A stretch of DNA of 17,825 nt from Eggerthellaceae bacterium. GTDB lineage: Bacteria > Actinomycetota > Coriobacteriia > Coriobacteriales > Eggerthellaceae. The notes under the pieces are model-generated. The model was given only the letters and a program-made list of their open reading frames with translations, did no database searches and was not told the DNA's origin. The position numbers and the translations under genes are program-made. How positions within the stretch are numbered: the stretch's first letter is position 1; each line of letters opens with the position of its first letter. Below are positions 7,446 through 14,899 of this stretch, in pieces. The stretch lies in assembly GCA_900754495.1 (NCBI GenBank), contig CAAEDC010000165.1, positions 1 to 17,825 of the forward strand, written 5' to 3'.

Positions 7446-10400
7446 CTAGGGCGTCTTGTCGGAGGCGTCCTGCGAGGCGTTCCGCGCTCCGATCGACAGC
7501 GCGTCGACGCAGCTTCGCCAGCGGCGGCGAAGCTCGACGACGCGGTCGGGATCGCGCTGCGCGAGCGGGTCGTCTTCGCTTCCCGGCGCGGGGATCGGCC
7601 CGTGCGATGCGGCGGCGTCCCGCGCTCGGTTGGGGGCGAACAGCAGCGCGATGAACCGCGACAGGGAGGTAAGGGAGCCTCCGCTGAAATGGAGGAGGAA
7701 GGCGTCCATCGCCTCCGAAGGCGTGATCAGGTAAAACGCCGCCTCCGCCATCAAAAGGCCCAGCGCGTCGTCCCCGTTCCCCGCGTTGATGAAGAACTCC
7801 AGGTCGTGCGCCATCCGCACCAAAACCCGTCCGGAGAGAGGCGCGGGCGTGCTCTTCCCGACGCCGCCGCCGTCGGCGTCCTCCGCCGTCCGACCGCGGC
7901 CCTTCCGCAGGGCGAAGGCGGCCAGCACCTGGTAGGCGGACATGCGGCGTTCGAGCATCTCGCCCTCATCGTCTTCCGACGAATCCTCGATGATGCGCGC
8001 GGCGGTCGCCCGGATGCGTTCCCAGGCATCGTCTTCGAAGGAGGCGGGCTCCATACCGTAGATCCAGGCGAAGCGCGCGCACTCGTCGTAGGCGGGCCCC
8101 TCCTCGGAAAGCTCGCGCAGCGCGGCGTCCCGCACCGCGGCGAACGGCGCGGGATCCAGCGCGTCGCGGCGGAGGGAGGGGCAGGGGAGCGCGATGTCGA
8201 ACAGGCATGCCCAGACCAGGCAGTCGTAGCGTCCCAGCGCGCGCACGCGCGCCTCCTCGTCCCGACCGTCGAGGTCGGCGACGGTCTCGCGGAACAGTTG
8301 CGCGGCGTCCCGCGCCTCCAGGCAGCACAGCAGCAGATCCATCCAATGGCAGCTTTTCAGCATATCCCGGGGCTTCAGCCCGACGTCCTTTCGCGCCCGG
8401 GCGCGGCGGCGCAGGTCGTCGACGGAATGGCGCAGCACCAGCAGGTTCTCGCTGCGCAGCCAGCCGGCATCGCGCGTTTCCTTGAGCATGCGCGCCTGCC
8501 GAGCGTTCACCGATCCGTTGAAGAGGCTCCCCCGCCATACCAGGGGCAGTCCGTCGGAGGCGTCGAGGAACACGCCGAGCGATATCTCGGCCAGGATGCC
8601 GCGCTCCTCTCCGTTGAAAGCGCGGCCGTAGAGCCGATCGAGGATGACGCGGCCGGCGAACGCCTGGCCGCGTTGCTCGGCGAGCAGGACGGTCTGCAGC
8701 ACGATGCGCCCCCAGCCGCCCGTGGGCACGCGGCGGGACAGCCGGTGCAGGTTGTCGGCGACGTGGAGCAGGGAAAGCGAGGGGTCTTCGAGGAACCAGC
8801 GCGCGGCCAGGCAGGCGAACAGCGTCGAGAAGCGCACTTCGAGGCGCTCGCCCTGCAGGCGGAGCACCGCTTGCAGGGAGGGGGAGGAGCGCACGGCGGT
8901 CATGGCGAGGATCGACGCCCCCGCGCCGGCGTTGCGGTCGATGAGGTCGAAGAATCCCTGGGAGGGGATGAAGACGCGCTCGCTCAGGATCTCGGCATCC
9001 GACGACACGAGCAGCTCCATGGCGCTGTCGACCATCGTCTGGAGAAGCTCGCGATCGGGGAAGCGGTCCGCCAGGGCGTCGGCGATGTCGTCGGCGGACG
9101 CGATCGTCCCGCCATCGCGGATCTGCGCGGCGACGATCGACACCAGTCCCAGGTCGTAGGAGCGTTGGTGCAGGTTGAAGCCGAGCAATCCCATGGCGCG
9201 GTCGAGTTGGGCGCCGAGTTCGTGGAAACCCCAGCGGGATCCGTTGCCGAACCATCTCCACCAGGCGCGCATGAAGCGGCGCTGAGGGCGCGAGCTCGGC
9301 GGAATGCGGTCGTCCATCGAGAAGAACCCGAGCGTGCGACGGGTCGTGCCGGGAGTCGAGGATCCGCCCACCGCGTCGTCGATCAGCTCGACCAGGCGCC
9401 TCCAGATGTCCTCCCGCGCCGGTTCCGCCAGCACGACCGCGCAGCGCGCCTGGCTCAGCGCGTAGGCGAACGCCGTCGGAAGGCGGTCTCCGATCCAAGG
9501 GGATCCGACGAAATCGAGCACGGCGAACGAACCTGTCACCTGGGCATCCGGCGCCTTGGAGGGATTCTCGGGAATGAATGACGCGTCGAAGGCGCCCAGC
9601 GACGCGGAAGCGACGACCTTCGCCTCCGCTTCCCGGCTCGCATCGGGATCGGCGGTCCATCCCTCCGCGGGGCAGAGGGCGTGCGAGAGGTACGCGATGC
9701 CCGCGCAGTCCTCGAGGTCCTTCTCGGAAAGAATGCCGTCCAGGCCCGGGAGGACGCGTTTGGCCTGGGCCGATGCGAGCAGGCATCCGCGCAGCAGGTG
9801 GGCGGCGAACGGGTCGTCGACGCCCACCACGACGATGCGCTGCTCGGAGGAGATCCGCTTGCCGGGCGTCAGGTTGGTCCGGGCGGGGAGGATGTCTGCC
9901 GCCTCGATCCTCGGCAGGGGCTTGCCCTCGACGGGCGCGGCGGCCGCTGATGCGGGCGGATGCGTCGGCAGGGTGTCGGGGGACGCGGCAGCAGCGCGCG
10001 CGGTTTCGCGCAGGCGGGCGAGGGCGGCAAGCCCGCCCCCGCGATCGTCGGACGAGGTTTCGCCGACCTCCGTCCCGGCTGCGCCGCCGCGGCTTTCCCC
10101 GGCGCGCGCCAGGGCTTCTTCCGGCGATGCGCCCTCCGCCAACGCGGAGAGCAGGCCCGCCGGAACGTCGAGCTCGACGACGGAGCCGTCCTCCACAGTG
10201 TCCCTCGCTGCGGTATCGACGGTTGCCGCTCCGACGTCGTGCGCGCGATCGCGCAGGGCGGCAAGCGCCGCCAGCCCGCTCGAGCCGGCGTCCGCGGATG
10301 TCGGGACACGGCCGTTGCGCAGGGAGGGCTCCGCCTCGGCGATCCGGCGGACGCGGTTCTTCCGGGCGGCTTCCATGAGGGATCTGAAGGAGGACAGGGT

Positions 10401-10691
10401 GGGGTTTCCCGCCTCGAGCGGAAGCGTCGTCGCGCTCTTCCAGACGTTGGCCTCGCCAGCCCCCGCCGTCGAGGCGGATTGGCCGGCGAGCTCGAAATAC
10501 CCCCACGAGCCCTTGGCGTCCGCCTCCTTGCGGACAGGATCGTCGTCGGAAAGGCGCGCGATGGGGAAGGGGAAGCCGATCTCCTCGACGGCGAACCAAT
10601 CGACGCGGTCATGAAGGGCGCCGTTGACCGAGCGCGCCTCCCAGGGCGCGCTCGTCGAAGCGTCTCTCAGGATGTCGCCGTAACGCGTCAC
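7446..10691 (-). CDS. Large multidomain protein of unknown function, possible degenerate P-loop domain
   Basis: 1081 residues from a GTG start. GTG 10691 is the first start after the in-frame TAA that ends the upstream gene. The ribosome site is poor: GGAG lies about 12 nt away, overlapping that stop. Residues 1-75 look folded and aromatic-rich. Residues 95-265 are low complexity, punctuated by amphipathic stretches, two of them near-copies (SGLAALAALRDRA at 138-150, GGLAALARLRETA at 219-231). Residues about 283-465 have an alpha/beta look: strand RIVVVGVDD without a GK[ST] loop, then VLDFVG (391-396, DxxG-like), then GFFSMDDR (455-462) where a G4 motif would fall. Residues 470-1020 are mostly helical. 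No signal peptide or membrane helices. I recognise no named family. By context it could be the partner of the downstream GTPase, comparable to large GTPase-associated proteins, but no diagnostic motif proves that. Confidence 0.82.
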   Translation of the reverse strand: MTRYGDILRDASTSAPWEARSVNGALHDRVDWFAVEEIGFPFPIARLSDDDPVRKEADAKGSWGYFELAGQSASTAGAGEANVWKSATTLPLEAGNPTLSSFRSLMEAARKNRVRRIAEAEPSLRNGRVPTSADAGSSGLAALAALRDRAHDVGAATVDTAARDTVEDGSVVELDVPAGLLSALAEGASPEEALARAGESRGGAAGTEVGETSSDDRGGGLAALARLRETARAAAASPDTLPTHPPASAAAAPVEGKPLPRIEAADILPARTNLTPGKRISSEQRIVVVGVDDPFAAHLLRGCLLASAQAKRVLPGLDGILSEKDLEDCAGIAYLSHALCPAEGWTADPDASREAEAKVVASASLGAFDASFIPENPSKAPDAQVTGSFAVLDFVGSPWIGDRLPTAFAYALSQARCAVVLAEPAREDIWRRLVELIDDAVGGSSTPGTTRRTLGFFSMDDRIPPSSRPQRRFMRAWWRWFGNGSRWGFHELGAQLDRAMGLLGFNLHQRSYDLGLVSIVAAQIRDGGTIASADDIADALADRFPDRELLQTMVDSAMELLVSSDAEILSERVFIPSQGFFDLIDRNAGAGASILAMTAVRSSPSLQAVLRLQGERLEVRFSTLFACLAARWFLEDPSLSLLHVADNLHRLSRRVPTGGWGRIVLQTVLLAEQRGQAFAGRVILDRLYGRAFNGEERGILAEISLGVFLDASDGLPLVWRGSLFNGSVNARQARMLKETRDAGWLRSENLLVLRHSVDDLRRRARARKDVGLKPRDMLKSCHWMDLLLCCLEARDAAQLFRETVADLDGRDEEARVRALGRYDCLVWACLFDIALPCPSLRRDALDPAPFAAVRDAALRELSEEGPAYDECARFAWIYGMEPASFEDDAWERIRATAARIIEDSSEDDEGEMLERRMSAYQVLAAFALRKGRGRTAEDADGGGVGKSTPAPLSGRVLVRMAHDLEFFINAGNGDDALGLLMAEAAFYLITPSEAMDAFLLHFSGGSLTSLSRFIALLFAPNRARDAAASHGPIPAPGSEDDPLAQRDPDRVVELRRRWRSCVDALSIGARNASQDASDKTP

Positions 10692-10700
10692 GTGGGGCCG

Positions 10701-11510
10701 TTACTCCAGCATCAAGGGGGAGATGAGCTCCACCTCGGCCAGGAACTCGGCGCGCTCCTCGTCGGTGAACTGCGCGCGCGAGTAGCGGCGCAGCGTGTCG
10801 TACTCGTCGAAGCCGGTCGAGATGGTGAGGTTCAGCATGCGGACGAAGCTCGCGGGCGGCTCGGCGGGATCCTCGACGCGCATCACCAGGCAGATGTACA
10901 CCTCGCCGTCGCGCGCGTCGAGTTCGATGCGGGTGTAGCGCATCTCGTAGTTGCGCTTGCAGATGAACGAGCGGGCGATGGGCAGGACGCTCCGGTCGAC
11001 GTTGAAGGGGTAGCCGGCGCGGAACTGGATGCAGTCGGCGTCGGGCGTGTAGATCACCTTCATGACGAGCTGGCGGCCCTCGCCGTCCCCCATGCCGAAC
11101 TGGGCGGTGTAGTAGTCATCCTCGCCGTCGCTGTAGAGGATGTGCTTGAGCTCCATCGTGTCGACGAGGATGCTGCGGATCTTGCCCCACATGGCGCTCT
11201 CGTCGAAGATCGGGAGGCTGCCCGCGCCCGTCGTCGCCGGTGCGGATCCTGCCAGGGTGGCGAGCGCGTCGCCATCGTCCCGTTCCCCGTCCTCGTCGTC
11301 GATGGTGGCGCCATCGTATCCGAACAGGGACAGGAGGAGATGCAGGTGCTCGTCGCCGTCGCTGTTGGAATTCAGCTGATCGCGAAGGCCGTTCGCCGAC
11401 TCCAGAAGCGACGCGCGCTGCTCCTCGTCGAGATCCGAATCCTCTTGGATGTTCTTGCGCAGGGCGTCGATCTCCTTCTGCAGCAGCCTGATCGCTTTCT
11501 CTCGTTCCAT
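10701..11510 (-). CDS. Coiled-coil plus YbjN-like protein
   Basis: 269 residues. Residues 1-50 form a charged helix with heptads (MEREKAIRLLQKEIDALRK) that probably dimerises. An acidic linker follows (SNSDGDEHLH, then DDEDGERDDGD). Residues about 105-265 are the folded part: strands through YYTAQFGMGDGEGRQLVMKVIY and CIQFRAGYPF, helix PIARSFICKRNYEMRY, strand RIELDARDGEVYICLVMRV, helix SFVRMLNLTISTGFDEYDTL. This strand-helix-strand-helix order is what YbjN/type III chaperone-like domains show. ATG 11510 is chosen over the longer frame to 11579 because AAGGAGG stands 4 nt upstream and the coiled coil begins exactly there. It is second in the run, 123 nt after the NACHT gene and 9 nt before the 1081-residue gene, so it may chaperone or bridge those two (inference). 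Confidence 0.8.
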   Translation of the reverse strand: MEREKAIRLLQKEIDALRKNIQEDSDLDEEQRASLLESANGLRDQLNSNSDGDEHLHLLLSLFGYDGATIDDEDGERDDGDALATLAGSAPATTGAGSLPIFDESAMWGKIRSILVDTMELKHILYSDGEDDYYTAQFGMGDGEGRQLVMKVIYTPDADCIQFRAGYPFNVDRSVLPIARSFICKRNYEMRYTRIELDARDGEVYICLVMRVEDPAEPPASFVRMLNLTISTGFDEYDTLRRYSRAQFTDEERAEFLAEVELISPLMLE

Positions 11511-11633
11511 GAGCCCTCCTTCATCGGTGGCGCCAACGGGGTTTCCCGGGCTGTTTCGACTACGGTGCCATTGAACCACGCGGTCCGCGCCGGCGCGGCG
11601 GGGATGCCCGGGGGAGCGTGGGGGATGCGCCGC
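11511..11633. other. Gap between NACHT and the coiled-coil/YbjN-like gene
   Basis: 123 nt with no gene and no clear terminator or promoter. An inverted run CCGCGCCGGCGCGG (11585-11598) is present but has no U-run after it. Co-transcription through the gap is likely. Confidence 0.35.
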
Positions 11634-14561
11634 CTACTCCTTCGCGAACGCAGCCAGACGGTGGATGAGGGGATCGGTCTCCTCGGCGTATCCGGCGAGC
11701 GGTCGTCCGAACGCGAACGTCGCCGCCTCGCGCAAAGCCCGCTCCGCCCGGAACCTCTGCTCCTCTTCGGCGATAAGGCACTCGACGAGCAGGAAGCGGT
11801 AGGTCTGCTTCCTCAGGACGTCGAATGCGGGGTAGTCGGGGTGCGAGGGCGTGCCGGCGTAGTCGAGCGTGAACAGCAGCGCGAGCAGCGCCGCGTCGTC
11901 GAAGCGCCCGTCGCCCGCCGGATCGGCGGACGCGGTGGCGGAAAGCAGCAGCTTCAACTGCTCGACGCCCGCGTTGCCCGCCTTCTCGAAGCGGTCCTCG
12001 CGCTCGTCTTTGCCCATCCCCTTCATGTCCATCATGCTCTGCGGCAGCTCCTGGGCGCGCTCGACGCAGTGGCGCACCCACAGGCTCGCCCAGAACCCGC
12101 GCACGGCGGCGTAGGGGAAGCCCGCTTCGCCGTCGCGGACGTCGATGATGCCCAGACGCGACATGATCAGGTCCATCAGCTCGTCCTCGTCGAGCTCGAG
12201 GGACACGGCGCTGCGCGCCTGCAGGGACGCCTCGGCGTTGCGGTACGAGCGGAAGCGCTCGACGAACTCGGCGGCGGGCAGGGTCGGGCTGCCGACGGTG
12301 AGGTCGAACGCCAGATGCTCGAGCGCGCCGCTGTCGTAGCCGCTCAGCGTGGTGCGCTTGCGGAACTTCTTGTTGATCTCGGAGAACGTCCCCCATACGC
12401 TGCGCCGGTCCGTCGCCCGGCCGCGCTTGAACGCCAGCGCGATGGCGGTGAGCATGAACGGGTTGCCCATGACGCCGCGGAAGCCCGCCGTGGCGCACAC
12501 CAGCGGGAACGCCGGCCCGTCGTAGGCGTCGGCGCCGCCGCGCGTGGTCACGCGCGCGAACAGCTCCTCCTGGCGCGGCAGGTCGAACTCCTCCAGGCGC
12601 GCCCGATGGGCGTCCCTGCCAAGAAGGCCGCGCATGGCGGCGGCGTCGACGGGGGGCAGCGGGCGGCTTGCGACCAGCAGGCGCGCGATGCCCGGCTGGT
12701 CGGCGAACTCCCTCAGCCGGCGCAGGTACAGCGCGCGGTGGCGACGGGGGATCTCGTCGATGGAGTCCACCATCAGCAGCACGTTCCCGCGCTCGACCAG
12801 CGCGTCGATGGAGTTGGCGGCGGATCCCTCCCGGGCGGCTGCCGCGCTGCGCAGGGCGTCGCGCATCGTTTCCGGAAGCGCCTCGAACGCCAGGTCGGAG
12901 AAGGACGGCGCCCCCTCCTCGTCGTCGGCGAGCCGCTGGTAGAGCGCCTCGTCGCGCGTCTGCGAGAGCACGATGGGCGTGAACGAGGAAAGCTGCGCCA
13001 TGCCCGACAGGCGGGCCAGGGCGTCGTCGGAGAGGATGTCGGCGACCGTTCGCTCGACGGGCTCGGGCGCCGCTTCCCCGCCGTCTGCGGCGTCGCGCAG
13101 CTCGAACCGGGCGGCGTCGTTGTCGGCGCCGCGTGCGAACGCCAGGGCGAACCGCGCCGCCTCCTCGTTGGCGACCGCCCCGTCCAACGTCAGCGATATC
13201 CGCGCCAGGCGGGCGCTCGCGCAGGCGGCCGCGGCGGCGCGCAGAAACGTCGATTTGCCCATGCCCGAGCCCGCCTGCAGGAGCAGGCGCCGTCCCGCGT
13301 CGGGGGAGAGCAGCCAATTGACGGGGTTCTCCTCGGCGAACGGCGGCGCCACGTACACGTCCTGGAGGCGGTCCGCCTTGGCGGACGCGCCGTCGCGCTC
13401 GGTGATCTCGGATGCCCAATCCTGCAGCCGCTCGAGGTAGGCGGTCTGGCGGCCCAGCTCGCGGCGCAGCATCCTTCCCGTGGTGTCGAACAGCGACCCC
13501 TCCTCGAGCGCGAAGCCCACCAGCGCCGCGGCGATGATCGCGGCGGCCTCGTAGGCGTTTTCGGGCCAGGGTTGGCGGTCGAGGGCGGCACGCTGCGCGT
13601 CGGTGAACGCGGGGAAGTCGGAGTCCTGGTAGGCGTGCAGAAACATCCGCTTCAGCTCGGCGGCGGCTTGCGCGCCGTCCAAAAGCGGCGTGCGGTCGTT
13701 CATGAGCTTCCAGGCGGCGGTGTAGGGCAGGCACACCAGGTAGTCCATCAGGCGGCTGGGCTGCGTGCGGTGCACGAGCTGCTTTCTCTCGCCGCGGTGG
13801 GTGTTGTCCACGTCGGCGTCGAGCAGGGAGTCCTTGAGCTTTTTGTCCCACAGGCCCATTTCGGTGGGGTGGCCGCCCGCGCCGACGGCGAAGGGCCAGT
13901 AGTCGCCGTAATGGACGATGTCGGTGAACCTCATGGAGCCGACGCGCCGGAACTGGGGGATCAGCTCGCCCGACGGACCGATGCCGCTGAGCATCGTGTT
14001 GGCGCTGATCCGCGCCCTCGTCTTGGTTTCGCCCTCGCTCACGTAGGACGGCTTGATGCCGTGGAACGGGAACCCCTCCATCCCGTTGAAGCCGGAGTTT
14101 TTGGGAATGGCGCCGCCCAGCTTCGTCACGAGCGCGCCCGCGGCATGCTTGTCCAGGCGGGAGACGAGCGAGGCGAAGTAGTCGTCGAACGCGGTGCGGC
14201 GGTAGGTGCTCCACGGATGCACGGCGGCGGGCAGCCCCGAGTCGTCGTCTCCGAAGCAGGGGTAGAGGTCGACCGCGGCGCCCTGGTCGTCGAATGCGGG
14301 GCCGAGCGCCTTGTCGATGTCGTTGGCGAGGGAGCCCGATTTCACCGGCGACGTGCTCCAGCCCTGGGAGGAGGCGGCGGCGCAGGCCGCCGACGAGGCG
14401 CCGAAGCGCTCTCCGGCAAGCCACAGCGTGATGCAGAAGGCGACGTTGCCCTTCGATTCGCCTGTGTCGACGACCTCGTCGTTTTCGAGGGGGACGTCGT
14501 CTACGTGCGTCCGGTCGTCTATGCGGAGTCCCGCGGTGCCCGAAGCAGGCTGCCTGTCCAT
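11634..14561 (-). CDS. NACHT/STAND-type NTPase with unrecognised N-terminal region
   Basis: 975 residues. NTPase core about 405-760: P-loop LLLQAGSGMGKSTFL (426-440; the usual first Gly is Ala), Walker B NVLLMVDSIDE (593-603) with the extra acidic residue after a small residue as in NACHT proteins, sensor-like RLLVASRP (627-634), and the GNPFMLTAIAL (699-709) motif of the winged-helix boundary. STAND NTPases are signal-triggered oligomerising switches. Residues 1-400 hold a large region with conserved-looking aromatic and Gly motifs (GFPFHGIKP, RFTDIVHYGDYWPFAVGAGG), possibly an effector or enzyme; I do not recognise it. The helical C-terminus (760-975) is the likely sensor arm, with no obvious TPR, WD or LRR repeats. 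ATG 14561 is chosen over the frame's upstream extension to 15140, which is low complexity, would overlap the divergent GrpE-like gene, and lacks a ribosome site; AAGGAG precedes 14561. First gene of the minus-strand run. Confidence 0.85.
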   Translation of the reverse strand: MDRQPASGTAGLRIDDRTHVDDVPLENDEVVDTGESKGNVAFCITLWLAGERFGASSAACAAASSQGWSTSPVKSGSLANDIDKALGPAFDDQGAAVDLYPCFGDDDSGLPAAVHPWSTYRRTAFDDYFASLVSRLDKHAAGALVTKLGGAIPKNSGFNGMEGFPFHGIKPSYVSEGETKTRARISANTMLSGIGPSGELIPQFRRVGSMRFTDIVHYGDYWPFAVGAGGHPTEMGLWDKKLKDSLLDADVDNTHRGERKQLVHRTQPSRLMDYLVCLPYTAAWKLMNDRTPLLDGAQAAAELKRMFLHAYQDSDFPAFTDAQRAALDRQPWPENAYEAAAIIAAALVGFALEEGSLFDTTGRMLRRELGRQTAYLERLQDWASEITERDGASAKADRLQDVYVAPPFAEENPVNWLLSPDAGRRLLLQAGSGMGKSTFLRAAAAACASARLARISLTLDGAVANEEAARFALAFARGADNDAARFELRDAADGGEAAPEPVERTVADILSDDALARLSGMAQLSSFTPIVLSQTRDEALYQRLADDEEGAPSFSDLAFEALPETMRDALRSAAAAREGSAANSIDALVERGNVLLMVDSIDEIPRRHRALYLRRLREFADQPGIARLLVASRPLPPVDAAAMRGLLGRDAHRARLEEFDLPRQEELFARVTTRGGADAYDGPAFPLVCATAGFRGVMGNPFMLTAIALAFKRGRATDRRSVWGTFSEINKKFRKRTTLSGYDSGALEHLAFDLTVGSPTLPAAEFVERFRSYRNAEASLQARSAVSLELDEDELMDLIMSRLGIIDVRDGEAGFPYAAVRGFWASLWVRHCVERAQELPQSMMDMKGMGKDEREDRFEKAGNAGVEQLKLLLSATASADPAGDGRFDDAALLALLFTLDYAGTPSHPDYPAFDVLRKQTYRFLLVECLIAEEEQRFRAERALREAATFAFGRPLAGYAEETDPLIHRLAAFAKE

Positions 14562-14629
14562 GATGCTCCTTCCCGCATGCCGCGGATCGGGGCGGCATGC
14601 CGCCGCGCCGTCCGTCGGCCGCTTGCTCC

Positions 14630-14635
14630 ATTGTA
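14630..14635 (-). promoter_or_regulatory. Candidate -10 box of the NACHT operon
   Basis: Minus strand reads TACAAT, five of six matches to consensus in an otherwise GC-rich stretch, about 69 nt upstream of the NACHT ATG. No recognisable -35 lies 16-18 nt upstream (the hexamer there is GGCTGC), and the short inverted repeat just upstream could be an activator or repressor site. Confidence 0.4.
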
Positions 14636-14807
14636 CCGTGCGCCGCTGCCGAGCAGCCTTCGAATTCCCGTTCCCCCCTGCGGCCTCGGTTTCCCCCCGC
14701 GTCCCGCCGCCATACCTCCTGCGGCGCGCGGCAGCGCCCCCTAGAGTTGAATCAGCCCGAGGCGCGGCGATGCCGATGAGGTTGCCGGGATCGCCTCGGC
14801 CGGCGGA

Positions 14808-14847
14808 CGGATCCGCCACCGAAACGCGCGTTTCAGCCGCGGATCCG
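14808..14847. promoter_or_regulatory. 40-bp symmetric dyad upstream of the GrpE-like gene, probable operator
   Basis: A perfect 14-bp palindrome GAAACGCGCGTTTC (14821-14834) is flanked at exactly equal distance by two copies of the 8-bp palindrome CGGATCCG (14808-14815 and 14840-14847). About the common centre at 14827.5, 17 of 20 positions pair. It ends 52 nt before the GrpE-like start. It matches neither CIRCE nor HAIR. The nested symmetry suits a dimeric or tetrameric regulator better than a hairpin, since the centre has no loop. Confidence 0.5.
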
Positions 14848-14899
14848 CCGGAAGACGCCGTGGAAGGCGCCGTCGGGCGAAGGACGCGAGGAGAAAGGG

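Larger units (their letters stand above)
14562..14899. promoter_or_regulatory. Divergent regulatory region between NACHT operon and GrpE/Hsp70 operon
   Basis: 338 nt between two start codons facing away from each other, with no credible gene inside. It holds a TACAAT -10 candidate for the minus-strand operon and a 40-bp dyad near the GrpE-like gene. A smaller inverted repeat, GCTGC TCG GCAGC, lies at about 14645-14657 in the spacer upstream of the TACAAT. No CIRCE (HrcA) or HAIR (HspR) element, the usual heat-shock operators, was found by eye. No plus-strand promoter could be called with confidence. Confidence 0.6.

Noticed and set aside
7443..9581. A 712-codon plus-strand open frame
   Set aside because: Antisense to the 1081-residue gene, with no motif and no plausible ribosome site; same GC artefact.
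14519..14713. A 64-codon minus-strand leader ORF with AGGAGG right before its ATG
   Set aside because: The ribosome site is too close to the ATG, the ORF starts upstream of the TACAAT -10, it overlaps the NACHT start, and the product is Arg/Gly-rich without features.
9960..14744. A 1594-codon open frame on the plus strand
   Set aside because: It lies opposite the NACHT, YbjN-like and 1081-residue genes, which have clear motifs and ribosome sites. Its product is compositionally odd (His/Val/Gly/Arg-rich) with no domain. It is a stop-poor antisense frame caused by high GC.
14562..14899. A CIRCE or HAIR heat-shock operator
   Set aside because: Looked for by eye because of the Hsp70/GrpE pair; neither the TTAGCACTC/GAGTGCTAA nor the CTTGAGT/ACTCAAG arms are present.
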